DNA from: Platanthera guangdongensis
Lineage: Eukaryota > Streptophyta > Magnoliopsida > Asparagales > Orchidaceae
Direction: 5' to 3'
Assembly (NCBI GenBank): GCA_039583875.1
Contig: CM077150.1
Location: 52,641,451-52,705,450, forward strand
DNA length: 64,000 nt
Below are positions 10,692-22,806 of this stretch, one piece after another. The translations under genes were made by a program, and so were the position numbers. The notes below the pieces were generated by a model that was not told the DNA's origin, made no database searches, and was given only the letters and a program-made list of their open reading frames with translations. Numbering within the stretch: position 1 is the first letter of the stretch; each line of letters starts with the position of its first letter.

Positions 10692-11600
10692 TGCTCTATA
10701 TGTTGTCTGATCAACAGGTTTCTCATGTTCATCACATCCAATACAGCATTAGTAGGCATAGGTGTTTTCATACAAGATGCTTCAGACATACCAAATTTCT
10801 TAACCAATTCTTTTGCATACTTGGTTTGAGAAATGAATATGCCTTCAGCATGTTGTTTGACTTGCAATCCTAGAAAGAAGGATAGCTCACTCATGCTACT
10901 CATTTCAAATTTGGAATGCATTAGGTTGGAGAACCTTCTGCACAAATTTGAATCAGTAGAACCAAAAATAATATCATCTACATAGATCTGTACTAGGAGG
11001 GTATGGGATTTATGGGTTCTAATGAAAAGAGTTTGGTCTACTCTACCCCTTATAAATTCATTTTTCAGGAGAAAGCATGCTAGGGTCTCATATCATGCTC
11101 TAGGAGCTTGCTTGAGACCATATAATGCTTTGTTCAATTTAAAAACATAATCAGGATGGGTTGGAGAGATAAAACCTGGAGGTTGTCTGACATACACTTC
11201 TTCTTTGATGTCTCTATTGAGAAAGACACTCTTTACATCCATCTGGTATACTTTGAAGCCTTTGTGTGTTGCATATGCTAAGAAGATCCTTATGGCCTCC
11301 AATCTTGCAACTGGTGCAAAAGTCTCGTCATAGTCTATGTCTTCTTCTTGAGAGTATCCTTGAGCAACTAGTCTTGTCTTGTTCCTTACAATTACTCCTT
11401 GATCATACAATTTGTTTTTGAACACCCACTTTGTTCCAACAATGGAGTGATCCTTAGGCTTTGATACTAGTTCCCAAACTTTGTTGCTTTCAAATTGATG
11501 CAACTCTTCTTGCATTGTCATGATCCAGTGTGGATCTTGCTCTGCATCTTGAATGGATTGAGGTTCAATTTGAGATAGGTAAGCAAGTGTGCAACAGGTT
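10688..11600 (-). pseudogene. S reverse transcriptase (one in-frame TGA)
   Basis: Motifs in order are [59 protein letters not shown], the catalytic YVDD at 10984-10973, and LSFFLGLQVKQ. The wording is that of the SIRE/Sirevirus reverse transcriptase. A TGA at 11095-11093 replaces the Trp that normally follows KQAPRA. The frame is otherwise open to 10688, where a frameshift leads into RNase H. Confidence 0.9.
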
Positions 11601-12760
11601 TTGGTTGACCTGATTTCTGGTTTGCACACCAGCTGAGATGTCTCCAATTACTTGGGAAATTGGATGATCTCTTGTTGTTACTAAATCAACAGGGGGTGTT
11701 GACTGTTCATCAACCTGTGTTGTTGTTTCCTCTTGTGGTACAACAACTGGCTCTTCAAGAAGTTTCTCTTCATGATGTTGAATGTCTTTTTCATCCTCAC
11801 TGCTTTCATCCTTTTGAGTGATCTGTAATCTGTCCAAGTCTTCAGCAAGAGAATGTACCTTCAAAGGTTCTATGGTAGAAGTGTTCTTCTCCTTGAAAGA
11901 CATGTTAGTTTCATCAAAAGATATGTGGACAGATTCTTCAATTTTAAGAGTTGATTTATTATATACCCTATAAGCCTTACTGATCATGGAGTATCCCAGA
12001 AACACTCCTTCATCAGCTTTAACTTGAAATTTTGCTAAATATTTCTTGTCATTATTGTGTATATAACAAGTACAACCAAAAATTCTAAAGTAATCTACTT
12101 TAGGTTTCTTCCCTTTGAGTAATTCATAGGGAGTCTTGCCCTTTAGTTTATGTATTAAACTTCTGTTCAGCACATAGTTGGAGGTGTTCACTGCCTCTGC
12201 CCAAAAGGATAGAGGAAGGTGAGCATCTGACAACAATGTAGTGGCAGATTCAATAAGGGTTCTATTTTTCCTTTCAGCTACCCCATTTTGTTGAGGAGTT
12301 TTAGGAGCTGAGAAAGTGTGTCTGATCTCTTCACTCTGACAGAACTCTTGCATAAGAAGAGAATCAAACTCTGTCTCATGATCACTTCTGATCAGGGCAA
12401 TGTGAGTATTGAACTCAGTCTGTATGCATTTGAGAAACTCTGTCAAACACTTAAAGTTATCAGACTTCTTCCTCAGAAAGAACACTCATGTGAATCTAGA
12501 GAAGTCATCTACAACTACTAAAGTGTAAGATTTCTCTCCTAAGCTTTGTACTGTAATGGGTCCAAAAATATCCATGTGTAACAGATACAAAATCCTAGGT
12601 GAATCACTCTTATTAAGTGACTTGAAACTATTTTTAGTTTGTTTGTCTAATTGACAAGCCCTGCAGAGTCCTTCCTTCTTGTAGGGGCCAGAAGGTAGTC
12701 CTCTGACAAGGTTGTCCAATGGTTTGGATAGCTTATGTCTAGCAATAACAGAATTAAACA
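11600..12760 (-). pseudogene. S integrase (one in-frame TGA)
   Basis: The zinc-binding region ends with CRACQLDKQTKNSF near 12660. The DDE core shows LLHMDIFGPI, RSDHETEFDS and PQQNGVAERKNRT. A TGA at 12488-12486 falls where copia integrases have the Trp of the FSRFTW motif. The frame then continues for 300 residues, including NYVLNRSLIHKLKGKTPYE and the C-terminal RIFGCTCYIHN. An acidic, Glu-rich linker (EDEKDIQHHEEKLLEEP) follows, and the frame is lost near 11600. Confidence 0.88.
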
Positions 12761-12768
12761 GACAAATT

Positions 12769-13143
12769 CTAATCTGTTGAAAGAAAATCTAAGTAGATGT
12801 TACCTTTCCTTTTACCTGTCAACACAGTTGTGTTGTCCTCTGACTTGATCTTGCATAAGGCTTTGCTGAAAGTCACCTGGTAGCCTTCATCACATAACTG
12901 ACTGATACTGATCAAGTTGTGCTTCAGTCCTTCCACAGAGGCTACCTTCTTGAATGTGACTGTGTCAATTTGAACTGCACCATATCCTTTTGTCAGTCCA
13001 AAGTTTGAGTCACCAAATATGACTTTGGGTCCAAGCTTGGCTTTAAAGGATGTGAGGTTGTCCTTGTTTCCTGTCATGTGCTTTGAGCACCCACTATCCA
13101 AGTACCATTGTTGGTTTGATGTTGGATAGGTCTTCACCTGCAC
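12769..13143 (-). pseudogene. S aspartic protease
   Basis: The protease cuts the Gag-Pol polyprotein. The active site is in WYLDSGCSKHMTG with Asp near 13097 (copia DSG variant). FGDSNFGLTKGYG and the conserved GLKHNLISISQLCD follow. It lies in a different frame from the gag upstream and from the integrase downstream, so frameshifts flank it on both sides. Confidence 0.88.
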
Positions 13144-13159
13144 ATAAAATAATTCACTT

Positions 13160-15169
13160 GTTTTTGACCCAGTTTAGCTTGCGCCTAGGTTGATAACCTT
13201 TAAATTCAGAGATAAATGACATCCCTGGTTGACTCTTATAACCTTCAGGATGATATCTCCTTGGAGGTATTATCCATTCAGTATAAGGGTTAAATCTTTG
13301 GGATGAAGGACCCCAAGGATTGGATTTTGATTTGCCCTTGAAGGAATTTCCAAAGCTCTGATCTCTGTTCGACGATCGTTGAGCTGCGTTCGACGATCTT
13401 GGGTCAGATCGTCGAGCTCCGTTCGACGGTCAACTGTGGCAGAGTTCAGGGATTAGAGATCGTCGACCTGAGTTCGACGATTTTACCTGAGATCGTCGAT
13501 CTGCGTTCGGCGATCGTCGATCTCCGTTCGACGATTTCTGCTGGAACTTGGTTTTTTTAGGCAGATCAGAATTCTTCCTAGCTACCTCTACAACTTTCTT
13601 CCCTTTATCAGAAATAAACTTGATTGGGGTTGTTAGAACTATAGGTTGGCTGGATGAAGCACCCAAGCCCAGTGTACTATTGAGTTTAGAGTTCAATGTG
13701 CTTGTGATGTCCATTAGCTTGATATTTCTCACATTGAGGGATTCTTCAAGCTTTTTAGCCTCTGATAGATCACTTTTCAGTGAAGCTATCTGCTCCCTAC
13801 AGCACTCCAACTACTCGGAGAGTTTGAGGTTTTCTGATTTTAAGGAACTATGTTCAGACAATTGATTTCTGAGAGAGATAATTTTCTTCTCAGATTTTAA
13901 TAAGTCTAAGCACAGTGCTTTAAATTCATAATTGAAGTCCTCGGAATTGAAATCAAAAGAACTAATTACCTGGTCTTTTTCAGGTTGAGTTTCTGAGTCT
14001 GACTCTAACTCTTCTGCATCTGAATTGTGTTGAGAGACATTGATTGTCATCATGCAGAACTCCTTCTCTTCAGCATCATTTTCATCATCACTTGAGCTGG
14101 ATGAAGCTTCTGACTCCTCTTCAGTCTTACTCCAAGATTCAGCAACAAATCTCTTCCTTGTGTGTTTGTTCTTGCTGGAGGAGGGTTTGTCATTGTCATT
14201 CTTCTTGAAGTCCTTATCTTTTCTTCTTTCTCTCTTATCCTTTCTGTCCTTGTTTTTGTTCTCTGGACAGTCAGGTACAATGTGCCCTGGTTTCCTGCAA
14301 CCAAAGCAAACAATTTCTTTATTATTTGATCTATCATACCTTGGCTTGTCATGCTCTTTGTATGATCTCTTCCTGAAGTCTTTCCTGACCATCTTGTAAA
14401 ATCTTTTAGTCAGTAGACTAAGCAGCTCATCATTGACTGTGACTTTGTCTTCAGGCTGATCTTTAGTTGCTTTGAAAGCTATTGTCTTTTCTTTTATTGT
14501 GCCTGGTGAGGCAGCCTTCTGCTCTTCTTCTCTGTTCTTAATGAGCAGCTCATAAGACTTGAGCTTGCCCAAAAGAGCTTCTGTTGTAATCTCATTCAGA
14601 CTTCTGGCATCCTTGATTGGTCAGATCCTTGAGTCCCAAGTGTTTGGGAAGCACATTAGCATTTTGTCATTAAGCTCAGTTAATGAGATCTCCTTATCCA
14701 GAGTCTTCAGTTCATTGACTATCAGACTGAGTCTGTTATACATTTCAGCTACTGACTCACCTTCTCCTTTCTTGAAATTCTCATATTGGGATATGAGGTG
14801 GGATCTTCTGTCCTTTCTTTCATCAGCTGATCCTGAGACTATTTCAGACAGCTTATCCCAGATTTCCTTTGCTGAATTACATTCAGTCACCTTTTGGAAA
14901 ATGTCATCAGACATAGTCTGGGCTAAGATATTCATAGCTTTTGCATCTGCTACTTTCCACTTCTTGATATCAGCATCTGTTCCTGATGGAGGTGGAACAG
15001 CATTTGTGCTTGTGTTCTCTGGAGGTCTTGGACAAACTGTCAAAACAGAATTAAAAATGTCCTCATCAATAGAATTCATGTATAGTCTAATCCTTGCTTT
15101 CCAAAGTGCAAACTTGGATAGATTGCACACTGGAGGTCTGGTGCTAGTATAATCTTTGTTTTGGGCCAT
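13160..15169 (-). pseudogene. S Gag with CCHC zinc knuckle (three in-frame stops)
   Basis: Starts at the ATG 15169-15167, about 120 bases after the primer site. One frame runs from here to about 13165, broken by TGA at 14623-14621, TAG at 13813-13811 and TGA at 13432-13430. The N-terminal half is the copia gag (UBN2-type) domain, with NLSKFALWKARI, AKEIWDKLSEIV and SVAEMYNRLSLIVNELK. The zinc knuckle CFGCRKPGHIVPDC is at 14308-14267. Acidic, Lys/Glu-rich and coiled-coil-like segments follow (EKKIISLRNQLSEH). The C-terminal stretch contains repeated RRS units that are the in-frame translation of the GTCGA array. Confidence 0.85.
13365..13545 (-). repeat. GTCGA palindromes inside the S gag reading frame
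   Basis: Six or seven copies of near-palindromes such as ATCGTCGATCTCCGTTCGAC and GATCGTCGACCTGAGTTCGA. They sit inside gag, not in non-coding DNA. In the gag frame they translate to repeated SSNGDRRS / NADRRS / NSGRRS peptides. They are the same motif family as in the LTRs and the 9690-9955 spacer. Confidence 0.88.
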
Positions 15170-15287
15170 GATTTGTGAAGAAATGATTCTAAAAACAAAA
15201 TCAAAACAAACAGATCTAACTAGGGATCTTTGGGTTCAGGTGTTAGCCTGTGCAACCACTGAGATGTGTTATGTTTAACCAACCTCC

Positions 15288-15298
15288 CTCTGATACCA
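15288..15298 (-). other. S primer binding site (initiator-Met type)
   Basis: On the minus strand TGGTATCAGAG lies two bases inside the 5' LTR. This is the usual plant primer site complementary to the initiator methionine tRNA 3' end. Confidence 0.9.
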
Positions 15299-15300
15299 AT

Positions 15301-16872
15301 TGAAAGTGTGAGTTAGATCTGATATACTCTAGAGGGGGGGTGAATAGAGTATGTTGTTTGCTACAAAATTTTACAACAGTTGTTGTATTCTAATGTGAAC
15401 AGGGAAGCAAATAATAAATCCAATCACAGAAACTATCTAACACAGAGCAACCTAGTCACAAAACAATCTAGTCACAAACCAATCACATCCAGAAACAAAA
15501 ATAAAGACAAGCAACCAGAAGACACAAAGAGCTATAGTGGTTCCCCAATCAACCTGGGTACATCCACTCTTCTACCACCCTAGGTAGGAATCCACTGCAG
15601 GATGAGTTGATCAGGTGTCCTGGACAGCAATGAGCTTTTGATAAGGTGCTCAAAAACCACACACAAACTTTTGAAGGGAGTTTGAAAAACCCTTTACAGA
15701 GATGGGGATGAGAGAGTGATGGAAGTCTTCTCTTTCTCAAAACAGCTGAGAAAACTATGTGGATTCAGTGATGTTGTCAAAGCTCCCCCTGAGATCTGTA
15801 GTTGTTCAGGAAATGAAGCTTTGCAGTAGGGTGATAGGCCTTCAGAAATTGATCTCCAGCAAATGAGGATTTCAGCAACAGCTAAAATGTGAGATGTCTG
15901 GAGTCTTGAATAATAATGGCCTTGAACACTTGAATCAAAAGAGATCTGAAGATTTCAGATGGTTGATCTCTTTTAGTGATGGTGTTCTTGTATGAATCTT
16001 GAGACAGAGAATGTCTACAACTCTTTTTTTTTCTTTTGTGAACAGTTGGTGTTGAGAAAGATGTTGCAGAAGAAGTTTTGCAGAGAATGAATGTTTCAGA
16101 ATATGTGTCTCTCCTTTTTTTTCTTCCTTTTTTCTACTGGATTACTATTACAGAAGTTTTTGATAATTGATTTTTATTCTCTTGATGTCTGAATAGAAAT
16201 GATCCACTGTCAAGATAGCCGTTGGCCTGTCATAAATGACTTCCTTAATTGCTTTTGTCTTCTGGGGGAAAGTCCAATGAAACATTCCTTGATAATTCCT
16301 TGAAACTTGCTCCAGAATAAATGAAAACGGCTACAAAATGTTCTGAATTAATTGCTGAGAATAACTCCTTAACTGTTCTGAATTTGAATCTTGAAAGTCG
16401 TTGAACTCTTCAGAAAAACGTCAAACTGAGCTCTACTATCGTCGAACTGAGCTCAGAGATTTGGACTTTGACAGAAACAGAGATCGCCGATCTGAGCTCA
16501 ACTATCGTCGAACTGAGCTCAGAGATTGAGAATCAAACTGGAGTCAAGATCGTCGAACTGAGCTCGAAGATCGTCGAATGGAGATCGACGATTTTAAGAA
16601 GTTGAGCTCAGCGATCGTCGAATGGAGTTTGACGATCCGTCAAAGTGAGCTCAACGATCGTCGAATGGAGTTCGACGATTCGCCGTACTGAGCTCGACGA
16701 AATGACTTAGTTTCCAAACTGAAAATCTTTGTCTTGAGGGCAGCTTACAAACCTAAGTACTAACCCTTATACTCAATTCTACTTGACCTTTATATCTATA
16801 CAATGAGGTCAAAAACAAGTTCCTAAGAGACATAGTGATCCTGACCCAAATTAGTAATAGGGTGTTCCAACA
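15301..16872 (-). repeat. S 5' LTR (1572 bp)
   Basis: Near-identical to 4704-6337 apart from the 62-bp segment it lacks. On the minus strand it runs TGTTGGAACACC to CACACTTTCA. The GTCGA motif array is at about 16416-16700, in U3. Confidence 0.93.
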
Positions 16873-16877
16873 CGACG

Positions 16878-17813
16878 TACTAGGGGTTCGTCTCCTCTCT
16901 TTCTCTCTAAACTCGCACTACAGTGGCAGAGTGCAAAACTGCAATCAACATTCGTCTAGTGCGGAACTGCAACCGTTCACAAAATACATTTTTTATCTTA
17001 AACGCCAATATGAAATTGACGCTTATCAAATGGTTTTCTAAACATTTACTCGTTGATCAGCTATCAACGATAGACAACCACTTTTGCGAATTTTATTATA
17101 GTCGATCCAAATTATTTTGACGATCGAACATGATATTCTTTACATGTTGTGCGCAACATTTGCTGATAATTATTACTTTTATATTCATTAGGATAATGAT
17201 TCATAACTAGTTTGAATTAACATTTTAACATTGAATATATCAGTTACGCCATATCATGTTGTGACTTATTTTAACCATTGAAATTACTTGTATAATAATA
17301 CTTGCGATTTTACGAGACTTTATGAGACTGCTCATAAAGGAGACATTTTTTAGAACATAGACTCTTGGACGTTATCAAGTGGAAATTCGGGTACTCTGTA
17401 CTTTTTCGATGTCCGCACAAAACAGAGTTTTCGGGATCTAGCAATGTATTATACCTTAGATAAATGAGCATAGGCTGAAATCTCTCCTGGAGGATGTGCA
17501 ACTTCTTTAAAATAATGATCACACGTCTTACCCAAACTCAATTTACATATAATATCTTTATTTTGCATCTTTTGGTTTTTGTTAATATCATTTCTTTAAA
17601 ATGGAAATATATATAATTTTATGGTGAACATTTTTAAAATATTTCTACAATAACGAAAAGAAAAAAAAGGAGGTGACCATATAAAAAAATAGATATTTCA
17701 TAAATGAAAAATCATAATACAGACTCGAGCATTCGAACAGAAGAAGAAAAAAAAATGAAAAAAGGGGTATGGGAAATCAAACTTACAGACAACCCAAGAA
17801 TAAAACTCTATAA
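16878..17813. other. AT-rich sequence right of S; mostly unassigned
   Basis: The sequence resumes after the CGACG duplication but no longer codes for the gypsy gag seen at 3829-4703. The only signal I can suggest is the candidate exon at 17455-17536. The rest (16878-17440 and 17540-17810) shows no recognisable gene or element end. Confidence 0.5.
17455..17536 (-). CDS. Candidate exon 2 of a host gene
   Basis: On the minus strand an 82-base stretch lies between an AG acceptor (AAATTGAG) and a donor (TCTAAG|GTATAA). It translates without stops in the phase left by the candidate exon at 23650-23472 (179 + 82 = 261 bases, 87 codons). The peptide includes DHYFKEVAHPPGEISAY, which looks like real protein, but I do not recognise the family. 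If correct, the intron between the exons holds the MITE and copia C2. A weak proposal that rests on phase and splice motifs only. Confidence 0.25.
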
Positions 17814-18227
17814 GGCTCCGTTCGTTTGATAGGTTTTGAGAGCCAGAAATTAGTTTTGGCCGAAAACCTATGACGCAGAGGGCAGAAAATAAATTCTTGT
17901 GTTCCTTTGGAGAAGAGTTTGAGAGAAAAGAATTCAAAGTTGAAGCTCTTGCTGATCCCTGTTCATTGTCTTCTCCAAAGAATTCGCTGTTCATTTATTA
18001 ATCCATGTTCCGCTGATCTGCTTTCCACTGGAGGTTCTGCTGATACATGTTCATTGCCTGATCCCTGTATCATTTATTAATCCATGTTCATCGTTTGGAT
18101 ATGCCCTCGGGTTCCGTTTGAGAAAAAAGAATTAGCTGCAGTTCTAAGTTTCTTCTCCGCTGATCCCTGTTCATTGTCTTCTCCAAGATGATTCATGTTC
18201 ATCGTCGCTGGTTTTGGCCGAAAACTG

Positions 18228-18533
18228 TGTTAAATACAGTAGTCAAGAACTCCAGCTCCCGTCAATAAAGCATAAGCAGCTAGTCAATATAAGTATTATA
18301 TTTTAATTAAACAAATGTAATGTATGAAGAGTTGTGTCTTCTCCATTAGGCAACACCTCCCGCCAATAGATGTATCTCCCGCCATTAGGCAGGTTTTTTC
18401 ATTCTCTCGTGTGTTGGATGAGTCCCTATAAATAGAGGCAATGTAAGACAAGGGGTGTTAGAACAATATATGAAATATATATATTTTTTGCTTCCTGATT
18501 GCAGTTCATCATAAGGACCAGTAGAGACTAACA
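18228..18533 (+). repeat. C2 5' LTR (306 bp)
   Basis: Begins TGTTAAATACAG and ends GAGACTAACA. A TATA box (TATAAATA) is at 18427-18434. Collinear with 22807-23112. Confidence 0.95.
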
Positions 18534-18534
18534 G

Positions 18535-18546
18535 TGGTATCAGAGC
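18535..18546 (+). other. C2 primer binding site
   Basis: TGGTATCAGAGC, initiator-Met type, one base after the 5' LTR. Confidence 0.93.
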
Positions 18547-18681
18547 TTTGGTTGAAGAGTACCAAGTGATAGCAGTTAGGAAGAATAACACAGAGAAGGA
18601 AGAGATTGTGTGTGCTTAGCCATCAGTCACAGTTTTGTCTCTCATTAAGTTGTGTGAGCATAATATCCCTCGTAACATCAT

Positions 18682-20118
18682 ATGGCTTGTGGAATTCAAA
18701 ACTTCTCCTTTTCTCAAAATGGAGTACCCATTTTCGATGGAGAGTTCTACGAATTTTGGTACATCCAAATGAAAACCCTTTTTCTCTCACAGGGTTTGTG
18801 GGACCTCGTCACAGACGGTTATAACCCACCTGATACAGAGGCACTCGGGGACGCAGCTGCCTTAAGAAATCATCAAGAAGCAGTTAAAAAGGATTCAAAG
18901 GCCCTATTATATATCCTGCAAGGCGTCAGTAAAACAATATTCCCTCGCTTGATTACGGCCACCACATCCAAAGCGGCCTGGGATCTACTACAAACAGAAT
19001 TTAAAGGATCAGACAAATTAATCTCCATTAAACTACAAGCTTCATGGAAAGAGTTCGACTGCCTTGCCATGTCTGACACTGAAAATGTAAGTGAATTTTT
19101 TACTCGGGCAATCAGAATTGTTAATCAAATTCGTAGCCTTGGTGATACCATAGATGAAAAGAAAATAGTATTAAAACTCCTTAGAAGCCTCCCATTAAAA
19201 TTTGACCATATAGTCACAGCAATTGAAGAGTCTAAAGACTTGAATACATTCTCTCTCGCTGAGCTGATGGGTTCATTACATGCCCATGAGACAAGACTAA
19301 GACGATTTGATACTCCAGTAGAACAGGCTCTCAAGAGCACTCTACAGATATCAGATCAGAAAAACGAATGTCCTAGACCATGGAAAAAATCCTCTAACAG
19401 AGGTAGGGGGAGAGGAAGAAGCACCATAGCTTACAATCATGCGGCACAGGTTTTCCCCCATTCCACCTGTGTAATATGCAAGAAAGACAACCATGAAACC
19501 AGAAATTGCTACTTCAGGTGTAAGAGGTGTAAAAATCCAACCCACAGTGACACAAATTGTTGGTATAAAGAAGATTTTAAGACACAAGCGACAACCACTG
19601 ATGTGAAATTTATGTCTGGAGAAGACACAAATACCGCCCTCTATGCTCAACAGGCACAGAAGATTCACACAGCCTTCACAGTTCAAGAGGCTGCACCAGC
19701 CATGGATGAGGTATGGTATATAGATAGCGGTTGTTCAAACCACATGACCTCTCATAAGGCAGCTTTTACATCATTGGACCTCAAAGAAAAATCAAAGGTA
19801 ATGTTAGGTGATGGTAAGTCACAAACAGTGGAAGGAAATGGCACAGTTGCAGTCATAACTACCCAAGGGACAAAGAAACTTATCCATGGGGTCCAATATG
19901 TTCCAAGTCTAACACACAACTTGCTAAGCGTGGGGCAGTTGATAGAATGCGGCTACAAGGTCGTGTTTGAGGAAAGGTTATGCAAGATAATCGATCCTTT
20001 CACCTCCACCGTGGCGTTTATGGTTAAAATGACACCAAATAAAGTGTTTCCAATCAATTTTAAACAGAATACAACTAAGGCTCTAGCTGTTTCCATCATA
20101 GAAGAAAATCGATTATGA
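18682..20118 (+). pseudogene. C2 Gag and protease, ended by an in-frame TGA
   Basis: 478 residues. The N-terminal UBN2-type gag domain shows IFDGEFYEFWYIQMKTLF, AAWDLLQTEF and KIVLKLLRSLPLKFD. An Arg/Gly stretch (SNRGRGRGRS) and two CCHC knuckles follow (CVICKKDNHETRNC and CKRCKNPTHSDTNC). The double knuckle is less usual for plant copia gags, which mostly have one. The protease active site is WYIDSGCSNHMT, followed by LTHNLLSVGQLIECG. The TGA at 20116-20118 is where the integrase-leading WH motif has its Trp, and the same frame stays open downstream. Confidence 0.92.
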
Positions 20119-22128
20119 CATCTGAGGTATGGGCACATAAATTTTAAAAAGCTTTTCCAGTTGAGCAAGGAGTCCTTGGTAACAGGCTTACCCAGTCTAA
20201 AAACAGATAAACAAATCTCCAAGGACTGCTCCAAAAATAAGATCCAAAGGGTCCCATTTCCGGCAAAATTCACATGGCGAGCAATAAAGCCACTTCAACT
20301 TGTTCACATTGACCTATGGGGTCCTGCCACTGAAGATTCATTATCCGGCAAAAGGTATTTTTTTCTCCTGGTAGACGATTATACGCGTTTTATGTGGGTG
20401 TATTTTTTACACACTAAAGCTGAAGCCTTCATCCATTTCGTGTATTTCAAAACACTTGTGGAAAAGGAATTTGACCTGAAGATAAAGAAAATAAGAAGTG
20501 ATAGAGGGGGTGAGTTCACAAGCAACCAATTTAATAACTTTTGTGTAGAAAACGGCATTTCAAGACAGCTGACTGCGCCAAATTCACCACAACAAAATGG
20601 AGTCGTTGAAAGACGGAACAGGACATTAGTAGAAATGGCAAGGTGCATGCTGGATTATAAGAATTTGCCCAGAAGCTTTTGGGCAGAAGCAGTGTACACA
20701 GCAGTCTATATTGTCAACAGGAGTTCTACTAAAGCCTTGCTGCTCGTGACCCCATATGAAGCACTTTACAACATAAAACCCGATGTTCAACATTTTAGAA
20801 TTTTTGGGAGCATCATGTATTGCCTTCAGCCACAGAATAACCAAGGAAAGTTACATCCAAAAGCAGAAAAAACGATCCTTGTTGGATATAGTCGTGAGTC
20901 TAAAGGTTATAGACTTTGGAATCCAACTAAAAACAAACTCATAATTGCACGAGATGTCGTATTTGATGAGTCAGATGAATGGAGTTGGAAAGAATTGGAT
21001 CAGAGTCCTTGCTACCCAAAACAGCCAATCATAGATCTTCCTGAGGTTGCTAAAGAATCTGATGAGCCATCCTTCATTGAGGTTGCTCACCAAGATTCAT
21101 TTCAACCATCATACAAGGAGTCATCAGATTGTCCAAATTCACCAGGTGGAGCTAACAGCAGTGACACAAGCTCTACAGACTCATCATCTCCGAAAAAGTA
21201 TAGACGTTTAGATGATATATACCAGACATGTGGTCTTTCCCTTTTCACGGTTGAGCCACAGTCATTCCAAGAAGCAGCTGCCCAAGCTCCATGGGTAGAA
21301 GCCATGAAGATAGAAATGGAAGCTGTAGAAAGAAATAATACTTGGGTGCTGGTAGACCGACCACCCAGTGTAAACTTAATTGGCCTCAAATGGGTATATA
21401 AGATAAAGCGAAATGTCAATGGCTCAATTAACAAATATAAGGCTCGCCTCGTGGCAAAGGGATACTCACAAATGCCCGGAAGGGATTATACTGAAACTTT
21501 TGCGTCAGTCGCTAGGATGGAGACGATAAGGCTTCTACTAGCCTTAGCGGCACAAAGAAAGTACCAGGTTCATCAACTTGACGTGAAATCAGAGTTTTTA
21601 AACGGTGATCTAATAGAAGAAGTGTTCGTGGAACAACCACAGGGATTCATTATAAAAGGAAGAGAATCACTAGTATATAAATTGCGAAAGACACTTTATG
21701 GCTTAAAGCAATCCCAAAGAGCATGGAACTATAAAATTGATACTTACTTAAGGAAGGCAGGTTTCGTAAGGTGTCCAAGTGAACCTACATTATATATCAA
21801 GACGTTTGAATCTGGAGATTACCTAGTGCTTAGCATATATGTGGACGATGTCATAATTAATGGGACCAATAACGGTCTAATTGAATCTTTCAAATCAACC
21901 TTGAAAAGTGAATATGAGATGAGTGACTTGGGACTAATGAATTACTTCCTCGGACTACAAATTCAGCAATCCTCTGAAGGAATCAGCATATCCCAGCAAG
22001 CTTATTTATTGGATCTCCTTACCAGGTCAGGAATGCTAAACTCAAAGCCAGTTAACACCCCCATCTCAACATGTGAAAAACCAAGTATGCAGGATGGAAG
22101 TAGTAAGGTTAGTGCTAAAATTTATTGA
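20119..22128 (+). pseudogene. C2 integrase and reverse transcriptase, ended by an in-frame TGA
   Basis: About 670 codons in the gag frame. The integrase zinc region is visible (HLRYGH), but the first cysteine of the C-x2-C pair seems lost (ISKDCSKNK). The DDE core has VHIDLWGPAT, RSDRGGEFTS and PQQNGVVERRNRT. Reverse transcriptase follows with GLKWVYKIKR, HQLDVKSEFLNGDL, YGLKQSQRAW, the catalytic YVDD at 21838-21849, and MNYFLGLQI. The frame stops at TGA 22126-22128, just before RNase H, where an Arg codon (CGA) would fit. Confidence 0.92.
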
Positions 22129-22785
22129 AGCTTGGTAGGATCCTTAATGTATTTGACAAATACCCGGCCAGACATTACATATGCTGTGAATGTGGCATCC
22201 AGGTTTATGTCTGAACCAAGTATCAAACACCTTGAGGGCATCAAGCGTATATTAAGGTACCTGAATGGCACTCGAAGCTTTGGCCTGCTATACAAAAGTG
22301 AGGAAGATGGTTTTAACCTAAAGGGGTACTCTGACAGTGATTGGGCAGGGAGCATTGATGACCGTAAGAGTACAACAGGCTTCATCTTCTTCCTTGGAAC
22401 AAAGCCTATTTCATGGAACTCTTCCAAACAAAAATGCATAGCCCTATCAACCGCTGAATCAGAATATGTAGCATTAGGCAAAGCAGCAAAAGAGAGCGTG
22501 TGGTTAAGGCGCCTAGTGCAAGAAATGAAAGAGGAAGAAACAGGACTGGTGAACATTTCAGTCGATAACACCTCTGCCATATCAATGGCCAAGAACCCTG
22601 TGATGCATAAACGCACCAAGCACGTTGAAATCCAATACCATTTTACCAGAGAACTCGTAAGAGAAGGAGAAATTGAGATAGAATACTGCAGCACAAAGGA
22701 CCAAGTAGCAGATTTCCTTACTAAACCTCTGCCAGCTGAAAGTTTTCTGATGCTACGAAACAAAAGTGGTATCACAGAAATATAG
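22129..22785 (+). pseudogene. C2 RNase H
   Basis: Continues the polyprotein frame directly after the TGA. Motifs are YLTNTRPDITYAVN, GYSDSDWAGSIDDRKST, ALSTAESEYVAL, VDNTSAISMAKNP and RTKHVEIQYHF. The natural stop is at 22783-22785, just upstream of the polypurine tract. The domain itself looks intact. Confidence 0.9.
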
Positions 22786-22797
22786 GAGGTTGTAACT

Positions 22798-22806
22798 AAG
22801 GGGGAG
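22798..22806 (+). other. C2 polypurine tract
   Basis: AAGGGGGAG directly before the 3' LTR. Confidence 0.9.

Larger units (their letters stand above)
4704..16872 (-). mobile_element. Sirevirus-like Ty1/copia element S, structurally complete, coding-defective
   Basis: A 12.2-kb element on the minus strand flanked by the 5-bp duplication CGACG (4699-4703 and 16873-16877). In element order it has a 5' LTR (16872-15301), an initiator-Met-type primer site, gag, protease, integrase, reverse transcriptase, RNase H, a long downstream ORF, a polypurine tract and a 3' LTR (6337-4704). Long LTRs, the extra ORF after RNase H and LTR repeat arrays together point to the Sirevirus (SIRE/Maximus) group. The polyprotein has at least five in-frame stops and about four frameshifts, although the LTRs look nearly identical by eye. 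Confidence 0.9.
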
